From: an uncultured Bacteroidales bacterium
Lineage (GTDB): Bacteria; Bacteroidota; Bacteroidia; Bacteroidales; FEN-979
DNA length: 64,000 nt
Assembly (NCBI GenBank): GCA_903926565.1
Contig: CAIYJU010000196.1
Span: 1-64,000, forward strand
Direction of reading: 5' to 3'
A model generated the notes under the pieces. That model was given only the letters and a program-made list of their open reading frames with translations. It was not told where the DNA came from and made no database searches. Both the position numbers and the translations under genes were made by a program. Below, one piece after another: positions 1 through 8,682 of this stretch (positions are counted from its first letter, which is position 1; every line of letters starts with the position of its first letter).

Positions 1-93
1 GATAAAAATACCCAGTCCAAGGAAAAGTGTAAATTTTATGAAGGTGACAATCCGGTTAGCCCGGGGTGCTTCTTCAATTGTCAAGTCGGCCAT
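1..93 (-). CDS. N-terminal fragment of a membrane protein, possibly flippase-like (LPG synthase TM family)
   Basis: A reading frame opens at an ATG at 93 (minus strand) and runs off the window start, giving 31 residues. It begins MADLTIEEAPRANRIVTFIK and continues into a hydrophobic Leu/Gly/Phe stretch, so it looks like a cytoplasmic N-terminus followed by a first membrane helix. It lies 57 nt downstream of panC on the same strand. In Bacteroidota a lysylphosphatidylglycerol-synthase-type transmembrane protein (UPF0104/flippase-like) is often found near panC/panD, and the start of this protein fits that family. Too little is present to be sure. No panD lies between it and panC. Confidence 0.45.
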   Translation of the reverse strand, partial: MADLTIEEAPRANRIVTFIKFTLFLGLGIFI

Positions 94-150
94 TCAATTC
101 TTCGTCAATCGTTATATTTCCATCGGAATCTCAATCAGGCCGCAAAATTA

Positions 151-999
151 CTAAAAAAGTTCAATATTGTCGATTAGTCTCACATCTCCCACGAAAACAG
201 CAACAAAGGCAACATCCCGCGCCAGGTTATCCCAATTTTCAACAGGCATCAGGGTCTCATTGTCGGCGATTTCGAGGTATTCCACCCTGAAGCCCGGATG
301 TTCTTCAATTTTTCTGACGGCCCATGTAAGTAATTCGTTTACTGATATGTTCCCGGCTTCCATCCTCACTTTTTGAAGAACCTTGTAAATCCCCGGAGCC
401 AGGTTCCTGTCTGACGCACTGAGTCGTGTATTGCGCGAACTCATTGCCAGGCCGTCTGGGTCTCTCACGGTTTCACAGGGAACAATCTCCACCGGCAAAT
501 TCAGTGTTTTAACCAGGTATTTAATGACAGCGAGCTGTTGAAAGTCTTTCTTGCCAAAATACGCCCGGGTTGGCTGTACAATATCAAAAAGTTTTTTTAC
601 AACAATGGCCACTCCGTTAAAATGGCCCGGGCGGAATTTGCCCTCCATGACCTTGTCAAGCATGCCGAAATCCAGGTTGAGATCAACGGGTTCAGATTCA
701 GGATACATCTCGTCTGCTTCCGGCACGAAAACAATATCACATCCAAGTTCTTCAAGCAAAAGGGAATCCCTCTCAAGTGTCCGCGGATACTTTGCCAGGT
801 CTTCCTTATTGTTAAACTGTATCGGATTTACAAATATGCTGCAAACGGTGAGGTCATTTTCCTGCTTTGATCTCCTGATCAGGTTAAGATGCCCGTCATG
901 CAGCGCCCCCATCGTTGGCACAAATCCAATAGAAAGTCCACTCTCAGCTGATTTTCTAAGGTGTTCAAATGTTTGACCAATGCCAGTGAATTGTTTCAT
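151..999 (-). CDS. panC: Pantothenate synthetase (pantoate--beta-alanine ligase)
   Basis: This 282-residue cytoplasmic enzyme condenses pantoate with beta-alanine, using ATP through a pantoyl-adenylate, in the last step of pantothenate (coenzyme A precursor) synthesis. The N-terminal GFVPTMGALHDGHLNLI segment holds the HxGH nucleotide-binding signature (H34, H37). FVNPIQFN, the GKKDFQQL segment and the KMSKS-like MSSRN segment are all in their expected order. The length matches the family. The ATG at 999 gives the usual start about 25 residues before the first motif. It has its own upstream region with a TATCTTTG element and probably heads a short transcript with the membrane gene downstream. 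Confidence 0.97.
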   Translation of the reverse strand: MKQFTGIGQTFEHLRKSAESGLSIGFVPTMGALHDGHLNLIRRSKQENDLTVCSIFVNPIQFNNKEDLAKYPRTLERDSLLLEELGCDIVFVPEADEMYPESEPVDLNLDFGMLDKVMEGKFRPGHFNGVAIVVKKLFDIVQPTRAYFGKKDFQQLAVIKYLVKTLNLPVEIVPCETVRDPDGLAMSSRNTRLSASDRNLAPGIYKVLQKVRMEAGNISVNELLTWAVRKIEEHPGFRVEYLEIADNETLMPVENWDNLARDVAFVAVFVGDVRLIDNIELF

Positions 1000-1066
1000 T
1001 GTAATTTGTAAAAAAAATCAGATTCCCCCAGGCTCTCATTTTTGGGAAGTCTGGCATCCCAATGGT

Positions 1067-1074
1067 CAAAGATA
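1067..1074 (-). promoter_or_regulatory. Candidate -7 promoter element for panC
   Basis: On the minus strand this reads TATCTTTG, an exact match to the Bacteroidota -7 consensus TAnnTTTG, about 68 nt before the panC start. No TTTG -33 box is present at the usual 19-21 nt spacing, so support rests on the -7 motif and its position. Confidence 0.35.
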
Positions 1075-1121
1075 ATACGAATTCAGATGTTGTGAAGTCG
1101 ATCAGGGATAATTTATTTCCA

Positions 1122-1152
1122 TTTGTTTTTTAATAATACTTATCGTACCTTG
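1122..1152 (+). promoter_or_regulatory. Possible promoter for the receiver-domain gene at 1232
   Basis: A TTTG (1122-1125) is followed after 20 nt by TACCTTG (1146-1152), which resembles the Bacteroidota -33/-7 pair TTTG-n19-21-TAnnTTTG but lacks one T in the -7 element. It sits 80 nt upstream of the receiver gene. Weak but correctly placed. Confidence 0.3.
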
Positions 1153-1231
1153 CATTGTTTTTCGATAATGTTACCCAAAATTGCAGTTAATTTGCAATTT
1201 TATTGTAGTGATTTTAGATACCATCAACCAC

Positions 1232-1597
1232 ATGTACCGGATACTGCAAATTGAGGATCTCCCTTCTGATGCCTATTTGGTTAGAAGAGAGGTTTCCAGA
1301 GTACTTAATGATGCCTGTGAATTTCAAATTGTTGAAGACAGGGAGGCATTTGAAACCGCCTTGTCCGAATTTAATCCGGATTTAATTATATCTGATTTTA
1401 GCATTCCCGGGTTTGACTGGCAAACTGCCCTAAGGCTTGTGACTGAAAAGGACCTTGGTACTCCATTCTTTGTGGTTTCTGGTTCAATCAGTGAAGATAT
1501 CAGAAAGGAGTGCATTGCTGCCGGGGCCACAGAATTTATTTGTAAGGATAACATAGCAAAATTGGGTCCTGCAGTTACAAAGGCCCTGGGAAAGTAA
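1232..1597 (+). CDS. Single-domain response regulator (receiver only)
   Basis: This 121-residue protein is a complete CheY-like receiver domain with no output domain. Visible landmarks are the acidic pair in RILQIEDLPSD (E8, D9), the phospho-acceptor D55 in LIISDFSIPG, S83 in VVSGS and the conserved K105 in FICKD. I chose the ATG at 1232 because upstream residues are not receiver-like and the beta-1 strand starts directly after it. No histidine kinase is adjacent (panC and the ammonium transporter flank it), so its partner cannot be told from context. It could be a phosphorelay shuttle or act by protein contact. It converges with the transporter gene with a 4-nt gap. Confidence 0.85.
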   Translation: MYRILQIEDLPSDAYLVRREVSRVLNDACEFQIVEDREAFETALSEFNPDLIISDFSIPGFDWQTALRLVTEKDLGTPFFVVSGSISEDIRKECIAAGATEFICKDNIAKLGPAVTKALGK

Positions 1598-1601
1598 CTT
1601 C

Positions 1602-2831
1602 TCAGAGTGTTCCCTCATCGTATGCTTTCTCTCCGTGCAGAGCTGCATCCAGCCCTGCCTGTTCATGTTCCTGTGACACTCTCACCGGTGTGATCAGGTT
1701 GATCAGGGCCAGCATGATGTAGGTGAAGATGAATGCATACGCAGATGCTGCAATTACCGTGATCAGTTGTTTAAAGAAAAACGAACTCTGGCCAAACCAC
1801 AGCCCCTCAGAAACTATTGCAGGATTGATCATTTTGGTTGCGAAAACTCCCAAAAGGATAGAGCCAAGTACGCCACCAACCCCATGAACACCCCAAACAT
1901 CCAGTGCATCATCCCATTTCAGTTTGTTCTTGAGCTGCACAGCCATATAGCAGGTTACCCCTGCAGCAATACCGATAATAGGTGCCGACCACATCGGGAC
2001 AAATCCCGCACAGGGGGTGATGGTGGCCAGTCCGGCAATTGAACCTGTAAGCAAGCCAAGAAGCTTGGGTCGTCCTTCACGGAACCATTCAATGGCAACC
2101 CAGGCAGCAGTGGCGAATGACGCAGCAACATCGGTATTAATGAAGGCCAGGGCGGTGATGTTATCCACCTGCAACTCGCTGCCGGCATTGAATCCATACC
2201 ATCCAAACCAGAGCAGTCCACTGCCGATGGCAACGAGTGGGATGCTGTTCGGGGTCGAATTCTTATCAGTCCGGGCTCCAACATAGAAAACTGAGGCCAA
2301 TGCAGCAAATCCGGCCGTAGCGTGTACAACAATTCCACCTGCAAAGTCTAAAACTCCCCACTGTGCGAGTAATCCATTCCCCCATATCATGTGAACAAAC
2401 GGGTAATAAACCATGATCTGCCATACAGTGAGGAAGATCATATAGGAACGGAAGGTGACACGGTTTACAAATGCCCCGGTGATCAAAGCTGGCGTGATGA
2501 TGGCAAACATCATCTGGTAAACGATGAAAACTATTTCAGGGATCTTGCCATTGCCGGCATAAATTGAATCAATACTCACTCCGTTAAGGAAAACTTTGTC
2601 AAGATTTCCAAAAATCCCGCCTTCTCCGCCGCTGAAACAGAGGGAGTAGCCGAAAGTAACCCAAAGTACAGTGGTCCAGCCCAGTGAGGCAAAACTCTGG
2701 ATCATGATACCCAGAATATTTCGCTTGGTGGCCAAACCACCATAGAAAAATGCCAGCGCCGGCGTCATTAACATAACCAGACTTGCCGACAAGAGCATGA
2801 ACCCGGTAGAACCAATATCAATTGTTCCCAT
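1602..2831 (-). CDS. amt: Ammonium transporter (Amt/MEP family)
   Basis: This 409-residue inner-membrane channel conducts ammonium/ammonia and has about 11 membrane helices. Family landmarks are PALAFFYGG near residue 25, the first pore histidine H170 in GGIVVHATAG, the WFGWYGFNAGS segment, and the second pore histidine H316 in DVWGVHGVGG, preceded by D311. It lies 49 nt downstream of a gene for a secreted beta-barrel-like protein and is probably co-transcribed with it. No PII (glnB) gene follows it in this window. The start MGTIDIGS, with no cleavable signal, is typical of the Bacteroidota branch. Confidence 0.96.
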   Translation of the reverse strand: MGTIDIGSTGFMLLSASLVMLMTPALAFFYGGLATKRNILGIMIQSFASLGWTTVLWVTFGYSLCFSGGEGGIFGNLDKVFLNGVSIDSIYAGNGKIPEIVFIVYQMMFAIITPALITGAFVNRVTFRSYMIFLTVWQIMVYYPFVHMIWGNGLLAQWGVLDFAGGIVVHATAGFAALASVFYVGARTDKNSTPNSIPLVAIGSGLLWFGWYGFNAGSELQVDNITALAFINTDVAASFATAAWVAIEWFREGRPKLLGLLTGSIAGLATITPCAGFVPMWSAPIIGIAAGVTCYMAVQLKNKLKWDDALDVWGVHGVGGVLGSILLGVFATKMINPAIVSEGLWFGQSSFFFKQLITVIAASAYAFIFTYIMLALINLITPVRVSQEHEQAGLDAALHGEKAYDEGTL

Positions 2832-2880
2832 AATTTTGATTTTAAATTATTTTATTTACGATTTACGAATTAATTCGCAC

Positions 2881-3708
2881 TTACAGGGAGATTCCAAATA
2901 CAAGGAATAGGCTCTGCGCCTGCGGATTGGTAATTGCAGAGCAGAATACGGGCAGAGAATATTCACTGGAGATCCGGATGGTTTTTGTGAAAGTACAGCC
3001 GGCATTGATGATGCCACCTGACGGACCATACCACGAGGACCCAAACGGAATCCCTCCAAGGAAGGGTTTTATACCAAAACCTTTGACATTAAACTGGTAT
3101 GCGGCTTCAAAATAGGTGGAGTAATTGTTTTCACTACCCGCACCATAAACTCCGGTGGAGTCTTTGCCTTTGTCAGCGCCATAAATAAGTGTTCCTGCAT
3201 AGAGCTGAAGCGGGAACTTTTCAGTGCCTCCCCAGGAGAGGCATGCTTCAAGGGTATGGCCTGTTGTTCCGGATTTAAAGTTGAAATATTTGTTCCCGTT
3301 GTTTGGATCGAGTGAATTTGGAAAAAAATAGTCATAAGCCATGATGGTGAATCCTTTCCAGGTATAGGAAAGGTACAGGTCGACTTCAGCGTAGTGCCCC
3401 ATGTTGGCTATGGTGGAGTCATTGATTTGTTTCGAGTACTGTCCGAGTCCGTATGAACCCCAGAAACCTGCTTTGAATCCGGCAACCGAGAAAGCCATGG
3501 CCGGCTGAATACCGGGGGAGTTGCCATAATCTGATCCGCGCCAGATATAACGGCTTACAAGGTCGGCACCAGCACTGAAGGCCGCACTACTTCCGGTTTT
3601 TTCCTCCATTTTATTTTCATCCTGAAGCTGGGCATGGCCTTGCATGCATAGTCCAATGAAGAGGCTTACCAGGATGATCGATCTTAAAAATAAATTTTTT
3701 CTGGTCAT
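2881..3708 (-). CDS. Secreted outer-membrane protein, putative porin (TorF-like)
   Basis: The protein has 275 residues from the ATG at 3708, which places a standard signal peptide (MTRKNLFLRSIILVSLFIGL, cleaved after GHAQ) at the N-terminus. An in-frame ATG at 3741 would add 11 residues ahead of it and is less likely. The mature part is rich in alternating aromatic/Gly strands such as SRYIWRGSDYG, FKAGFWGSYGLGQY and YTWKGFTIMAYDYFFPN, as in small outer-membrane barrels of the TorF-type putative porin group. It directly precedes the ammonium transporter, an arrangement that suggests a role in ammonium uptake across the outer membrane. Function is inferred from context. Confidence 0.75.
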   Translation of the reverse strand: MTRKNLFLRSIILVSLFIGLCMQGHAQLQDENKMEEKTGSSAAFSAGADLVSRYIWRGSDYGNSPGIQPAMAFSVAGFKAGFWGSYGLGQYSKQINDSTIANMGHYAEVDLYLSYTWKGFTIMAYDYFFPNSLDPNNGNKYFNFKSGTTGHTLEACLSWGGTEKFPLQLYAGTLIYGADKGKDSTGVYGAGSENNYSTYFEAAYQFNVKGFGIKPFLGGIPFGSSWYGPSGGIINAGCTFTKTIRISSEYSLPVFCSAITNPQAQSLFLVFGISL

Positions 3709-3832
3709 TGCAACGTGATTTGTTAATGTTTTCACATGCAATGTTAGGTCGATATGGTCGTTCCTGCAATCCCGTAAACTACTGAATTTTAATTAGCTAA
3801 AACGAGGGTGGGTTATAAGTGAAATACGTAAG

Positions 3833-4492
3833 TTATAATTCTACAATCTTATTCCGGATGGCATATTTGATCAGTTCAACTGTCGATTTTAGTTCGAGCT
3901 TTTTCATAATGTGATTTTTATGAGTCTCAACCGTACGAATACTGATATCGAGCTGATCGCTGATCTCTTTGTTGATATAACCTTCGGCAAAGAGCTTTAG
4001 AATCTCGATCTCACGTGTGGTGAGCGGGATTGGCCCCCGCTGTGGAAGCAGGTCGTCCTCCTTTGCTTTGCGGACATAACTTTTCAGCATGATCCGTGAA
4101 ATGGAATCTGAAAAGAACTCATCTCCATTATAAATGGCATGAATGGCGCTCAGCAGTTCCTCTCTGGAGGTATTCTTTGGCAGGTATCCGCGTGCCCCGG
4201 CTTTCACAGAATTGAAAATAAAATCTTCATTGGTGTACATGGAGAGTATCAGGACACGTGTCTGGGGATAATCAACCGAAACACGTTTTGTGATCTCAAT
4301 ACCATTGGTGTCAGGCAGGGAGATGTCCAGGATCAGCACATCCGGAGGTTCAATTGCGATTTTCTCAAAACATTCTTTTCCGGAGGAGGCTTCCCCGAGA
4401 ATAATCAGGTCATCGGAACTGATTAGCAAAGCTTTGATCCCATCCCTTACGAGCTGGTGATCATCCACGAGGAAAATCCTGATTTTTGACAT
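3833..4492 (-). CDS. NarL/LuxR-family response regulator
   Basis: This 219-residue two-domain DNA-binding regulator has a receiver domain (residues 1-120) with D10/D11 in FLVDDHQLVRDG, phospho-acceptor D56 in LILDISLPD, and a conserved lysine in GYLPKNTS. A C-terminal LuxR-type helix-turn-helix (about 150-215) contains LTTREIEILKLFAEG and SIRTVETHKNHIMKKLEL. It overlaps the 3' end of the upstream kinase gene by 32 nt (4461-4492), so the two are translated as a coupled pair. The target genes are not evident. Confidence 0.95.
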   Translation of the reverse strand: MSKIRIFLVDDHQLVRDGIKALLISSDDLIILGEASSGKECFEKIAIEPPDVLILDISLPDTNGIEITKRVSVDYPQTRVLILSMYTNEDFIFNSVKAGARGYLPKNTSREELLSAIHAIYNGDEFFSDSISRIMLKSYVRKAKEDDLLPQRGPIPLTTREIEILKLFAEGYINKEISDQLDISIRTVETHKNHIMKKLELKSTVELIKYAIRNKIVEL

Positions 4493-6215
4493 AAGTTGTG
4501 ATTATTGGTACATCTAAGGTGATGGTTGTTCCTTTCAACGGAATTGAATGAATTGTAATCTGACCTTGCAGTAAACTAGCCCTTTCCCGCATGTTGTGGA
4601 TGCCATTCCCAGCTTCAGCCCCAAGGGTTTCAGGTGAAAATCCTTTGCCGTCATCGCGAATTACCAGTCTGAGCTGGTCGGTGTCACGGGTAAGGTAAAC
4701 CCATACTTCCTTGGATTCTGCATGTTTCACAATGTTATTCAGCGCTTCCTGGGTAAGCCGGTAAATATAAGTCTTGATTTTTTTATTCAGGTCGTCGAAG
4801 TTTCCTTTTGCTTCAAAATGGATCCGCAGGTTGCTGTGCTCCTCTGTTTCAGAAAAGAGATTGCGGAAGGCAATCGGGATGCTGAAGACTTCAAGTACCG
4901 ATGGCATGAGATTGTTTGAAATCCTGCGTACCTCATCAATGATCTGATCAAAGTAATTCTTCAGCTCCTGGATGGAGTTTCGAATTTCATTCCCATCCTG
5001 GTACAGAAGATTTTCAAGCCGAAGTTTGATGGCAATCAGAGACTGCCCGATGCCGTCGTGCAGCTCACGTGAAAGGCGCTGCCGTTCCATCTCCTCCCCG
5101 TCAAAAACCGACCGCATGCGGCCAAAACGTTCCATCTGAAGTTCAGTCGTCTTTTCCTTTATTTGCCTGGCCATCGTATTGAATGATTCTGTCAGTGCCC
5201 CGATCTCATCCATTGAATCAACCGGAAGATCCAGGCTGTACACTCCCTTTCCCAAACTGACCGTTGCATTCCTAAGCCTGTTGAGCGGTTTTGTAATTCT
5301 CCTGGAAATAAGAAACACAATCCCAAAAAAGATGATGGTCAGGATGGCGCTCAGCAAAAGGATCCGTGTCCGTGTTTCGTAAATCGGAACCATGGCTTCC
5401 TTAACATCGATCTCCGACAGAATTGCCCATTTCAACCCCGGAACATCAATGATGTCGAATGATGAAAGGACAGGAATATTTCGATAATCATTGGTCGTAA
5501 TCGTACCTGTCATGCCATTGACAGCATCAACAACAGATTGGGTTTTAACTTTGGTTTGAAGGATGGAATTTGGTTGAAATCTGGAAGTGGAACGCATCAG
5601 GAAATCATCGCCAACAAGATAGGTCTCGCCGCTCAGGCCCAGACCACTCAATGGATCATTGTTCAACATGATGGCATTCACTGCCTCTATAGAAACAGCA
5701 AGGATGAGGATGTTGCCGGTTGTTGTGATATCTTTACCTGTAGCTGGAATTTTAGCTGCCATAAGCTGGTAAGGAAATTGTTGCCGGTTATCACGAACCA
5801 TGTCCAAAAGTACGACTGACTTGCTTTCAAGTTGCTCACGGAGTTTGATGAGACTGGTTTCGGGGATGACCGGAAGCGGCGCACTGTTGGTGTCAGATAA
5901 CCTGCCAAGAGCCACTATCTTATCCTTGTCAAGAACGTAAAAAAATGAGAAGTACTGCCCGGGCAACCGATATGCCGGGCCAGTAGTGGGTTTTCCCAAT
6001 TCAGCCATCAGCCTGATCTCCCTCTCCCTGTCGGAGTAAAACTGTTCAATCTGCTTCTTTTTAACGATCCGCAAAGATGTCAGCTGATCAAAAGTACGGC
6101 TCATCAATGCCTCTTTCGTGCTGTAAAATGAAACCGTGCTTACAACCATAATTGCACCCATGCCTAACAGGACGAAATAGAGAATGAGTTTTTCGCTGAG
6201 CGAGTCGATCTTCAT
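4461..6215 (-). CDS. Sensor histidine kinase (NarX/LiaS type, HAMP-HisKA_3)
   Basis: This 584-residue membrane kinase has a first helix at about 11-31, an extracytoplasmic sensor region of roughly 250 residues (Cache-like by size and pattern) and a second helix at about 284-304. A HAMP domain follows (ISRRITKPLNRLRNATVSLG), then a dimerisation/phospho-acceptor helix with H386 in LSRELHDGIGQS (HisKA_3), and a HATPase domain with EALNNIVKHAESK, RDDGKGF and GNGIHNMRERA. It forms an overlapping operon with the LuxR-type regulator downstream, which it should phosphorylate. The ligand is not predictable from sequence. It is divergent from the aminopeptidase gene. Confidence 0.94.
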   Translation of the reverse strand: MKIDSLSEKLILYFVLLGMGAIMVVSTVSFYSTKEALMSRTFDQLTSLRIVKKKQIEQFYSDREREIRLMAELGKPTTGPAYRLPGQYFSFFYVLDKDKIVALGRLSDTNSAPLPVIPETSLIKLREQLESKSVVLLDMVRDNRQQFPYQLMAAKIPATGKDITTTGNILILAVSIEAVNAIMLNNDPLSGLGLSGETYLVGDDFLMRSTSRFQPNSILQTKVKTQSVVDAVNGMTGTITTNDYRNIPVLSSFDIIDVPGLKWAILSEIDVKEAMVPIYETRTRILLLSAILTIIFFGIVFLISRRITKPLNRLRNATVSLGKGVYSLDLPVDSMDEIGALTESFNTMARQIKEKTTELQMERFGRMRSVFDGEEMERQRLSRELHDGIGQSLIAIKLRLENLLYQDGNEIRNSIQELKNYFDQIIDEVRRISNNLMPSVLEVFSIPIAFRNLFSETEEHSNLRIHFEAKGNFDDLNKKIKTYIYRLTQEALNNIVKHAESKEVWVYLTRDTDQLRLVIRDDGKGFSPETLGAEAGNGIHNMRERASLLQGQITIHSIPLKGTTITLDVPIITTYVKNQDFPRG

Positions 6216-6225
6216 GGTTTTTTAC

Positions 6226-6233
6226 TACTTTTG
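6226..6233 (+). promoter_or_regulatory. Candidate -7 element for the M1 peptidase gene
   Basis: TACTTTTG matches TAnnTTTG exactly, 60 nt upstream of the peptidase ATG in a 77-nt divergent intergenic region. No clear -33 TTTG is seen. Confidence 0.33.
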
Positions 6234-6268
6234 GCTATCACCGCCACGACAGGATTTCGATGCAGGGG

Positions 6269-6276
6269 CAAACATA
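6269..6276 (-). promoter_or_regulatory. Candidate -7 element for the kinase-regulator operon
   Basis: On the minus strand this reads TATGTTTG, an exact TAnnTTTG match, 53 nt upstream of the kinase start at 6215. No -33 TTTG at the expected distance. Confidence 0.33.
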
Positions 6277-6292
6277 ATAAAAATATCTATTT

Positions 6293-8680
6293 ATGAAGTC
6301 ACTTTTTGTAAGAGAAACACGTAAACCCCTCGTTAACACCCTGATTTTATTTTCGATAATCACAGGCTTCATGAACCTGGGCTCCTTATCGGCCCAGGTT
6401 AAAACAGTAACCTATTATGCCGATCCTTCGGGTGTCCCTGCGGATTTGCCAATAACAATCAGGCACCTTACCGCCCATGTCAATTTCCAGCCGGAGAAAA
6501 ACCTGGTTATTGGAACTGCTGAATTCACTTTTGTTCCGAATCGTTACCAGGTTGATTCCATAATGTTTCATACCCCCGACTTCCTTGTTTCATCAGTGAA
6601 AATAAACGACAAAGAGGTTAAATTCCGCCAGGTCGCAAACAACCTTGTGATTGATCCGGGGTCATCCATTCCCCATCCTCTGAAAGTCGGACCCGATGCT
6701 TCATCCGAATCACAGATACAAATTGCCTATACTGCAACTCCCCTTTCAGGCCCCATCTATTTCATTGGCTGGAGGCCGGAGGAAGAAGGGAAACGCAAAC
6801 AGATATGGGCGCACCGGCCGCATGGCTGGATCCCATACATGGACGGCCGGATCACGGTTGATTTGTTTGTCACCTTCGACAGTGCCTGCAAGGTCTTTTC
6901 CAACGGTGAGCGGCTCGAAGTGAAGGCAAACACAGATGGTTCCAAAACATGGCATTATGCCATGAAGAAGGACCATCCGTTTTTCTCTACAGCACTGGTT
7001 ATCGGCGATTATAACTTTAAAAGCACCAAGACATCACAGGGAGTGCCGCTGGAATTCTGGTATTACGCCGATATGCCTGATCGCGTTGGCACTACCTATA
7101 TGTATACCGAAAGAATGTTCGATTTCCTTGAGGACGAACTCGGGTTCAAATATCCTTACCCGGTTTACAGGGAGGCTCCGGTAATCGACTATATGTACGG
7201 TGCCATGGAAACCACCACGAGTACTGTGTTTGGCGACTACATGCAGATAAACCCCAGGGCCTGGTGGCAGCGGAATTATGTGAACGTGAATGTGCATGAA
7301 CTTGCTCATCAGTGGTTCGGGAATTGTGTGTCTCATTTTGTCAATCGGGATGTATGGCTTACAGAGAGTTTTGCAACGTATTACGCCAAGATGTTTGAAA
7401 AGAGTATCTATGGAGAGGATTATTATCAGAATATCCGCAATGATGAAACACGTCTTGCCTTTGAAGCAGCTCAGAAAAACGATTTCCCGGTAGGGGGAAG
7501 CCAGGGCGGCGTGCAGCGGATCTATCAGAAAGGATCCCTGGTCCTTGAGATGCTTCATAACGTTATGGGTGAGCTTGAATTTAAAGATGCAATCCGGCAT
7601 TATCTTGAAAAATACGCCTTCGGCTACGCCGAAACCAATGATTTTATACGATGTGTGTATGACGCAACCGGAAAACCATATAACTGGTTTTTTGATCAGT
7701 GGGTGTTAAGGGGTGGCGAACCCGACTATCTCGTAAAGGATTCTGTTGCTGCCGATTCAACAGGGAACAGGTCAACGCTGTTTAAGGTTTGGCAGATTCA
7801 GAAAGTCAATGAGTTAAACGGGCTCTTCAAAATGCCCGTCGAATTTGAAGTGCATTATGTGGATGGCACAAAGAACAATTTGAAAACCTGGATCGAAAAG
7901 CAATATACAGAAATATCGGTCCCGAATCCGCTGAAGAAACAGGTAGCCTTTGTGTTGTTTGACCCCAACCGCAAGATACTCAAGAAGGTAACATTCACCC
8001 AGCCATTTGAAAGGTTAATTACGCAATCGCAACAAGCGGAGAATATGATCGATCGTTATGATGCATGGGTAGGGTTGCGGTCAGAACCAGTATCTAAAAA
8101 ATCGGAGATTTTGATGACCTCCTTCAGAAAGGAGACATTCTGGCTGGTTAAATCCGAAATTCTTCAACAGCTTGCCTCCGACCAATCACCTGAAGCAGTG
8201 GAACTGTTCAGGCAGGCGTTGCATGACAAGGATGCCAGTGTTCGAAAAACCGCGTTGCAGGTGTTAAATCCTGTTCCCGACCTGCTTCAGAGTACGGTGG
8301 AAGGGTTGCTGTATGACTCAAGTTACCTGAATGTTCAATTTGCACTGGAAGCACTCTGTGTATCTTTCCCGAAAAACCAGGAACATTACCTTGATATTAC
8401 CCGGGATATGGAGGGCTGGCGAGGTAAGAACATCAGGATGTCCTGGCTTGAAATTGCCATCAGAAACGGGAAACGGGAGTATCTACCTGAAATGATCGCT
8501 TACTGTGGTCCGAAATATGAATTCGAAACCCGCATGAACGCCTTCACCGCCTTAAAGAGGCTTAAATTTACTTCGCCTGAAGTTTCAGGATACGCACAGG
8601 ATGCAAGTAAACACTGGAATTATAAGTTGAGTGGTGTTGCCAGAGAATATGTGAAATTTAGCGAACAGATTAGCCAGTAA
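6293..8680 (+). CDS. M1-family zinc aminopeptidase with C-terminal HEAT-like region
   Basis: This 795-residue secreted metallopeptidase should remove N-terminal residues from peptides. A signal peptide ends near LSAQ (about residue 35). The zinc site is complete: H335-E336-L-A-H339 in NVHELAHQWFGN and the third ligand E358 in WLTESFATYYAK, with the exact 18-residue spacing of M1 enzymes. The substrate-binding GxMEN motif is present as YGAMETTTSTVFGD, with Thr in place of Asn. The last 200 residues are helical with repeated SVRKTALQVL-like segments, resembling HEAT repeats. It is followed after 2 nt by an MFS transporter gene, suggesting joint transcription, perhaps for peptide use. Confidence 0.93.
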   Translation: MKSLFVRETRKPLVNTLILFSIITGFMNLGSLSAQVKTVTYYADPSGVPADLPITIRHLTAHVNFQPEKNLVIGTAEFTFVPNRYQVDSIMFHTPDFLVSSVKINDKEVKFRQVANNLVIDPGSSIPHPLKVGPDASSESQIQIAYTATPLSGPIYFIGWRPEEEGKRKQIWAHRPHGWIPYMDGRITVDLFVTFDSACKVFSNGERLEVKANTDGSKTWHYAMKKDHPFFSTALVIGDYNFKSTKTSQGVPLEFWYYADMPDRVGTTYMYTERMFDFLEDELGFKYPYPVYREAPVIDYMYGAMETTTSTVFGDYMQINPRAWWQRNYVNVNVHELAHQWFGNCVSHFVNRDVWLTESFATYYAKMFEKSIYGEDYYQNIRNDETRLAFEAAQKNDFPVGGSQGGVQRIYQKGSLVLEMLHNVMGELEFKDAIRHYLEKYAFGYAETNDFIRCVYDATGKPYNWFFDQWVLRGGEPDYLVKDSVAADSTGNRSTLFKVWQIQKVNELNGLFKMPVEFEVHYVDGTKNNLKTWIEKQYTEISVPNPLKKQVAFVLFDPNRKILKKVTFTQPFERLITQSQQAENMIDRYDAWVGLRSEPVSKKSEILMTSFRKETFWLVKSEILQQLASDQSPEAVELFRQALHDKDASVRKTALQVLNPVPDLLQSTVEGLLYDSSYLNVQFALEALCVSFPKNQEHYLDITRDMEGWRGKNIRMSWLEIAIRNGKREYLPEMIAYCGPKYEFETRMNAFTALKRLKFTSPEVSGYAQDASKHWNYKLSGVAREYVKFSEQISQ

Positions 8681-8682
8681 GT

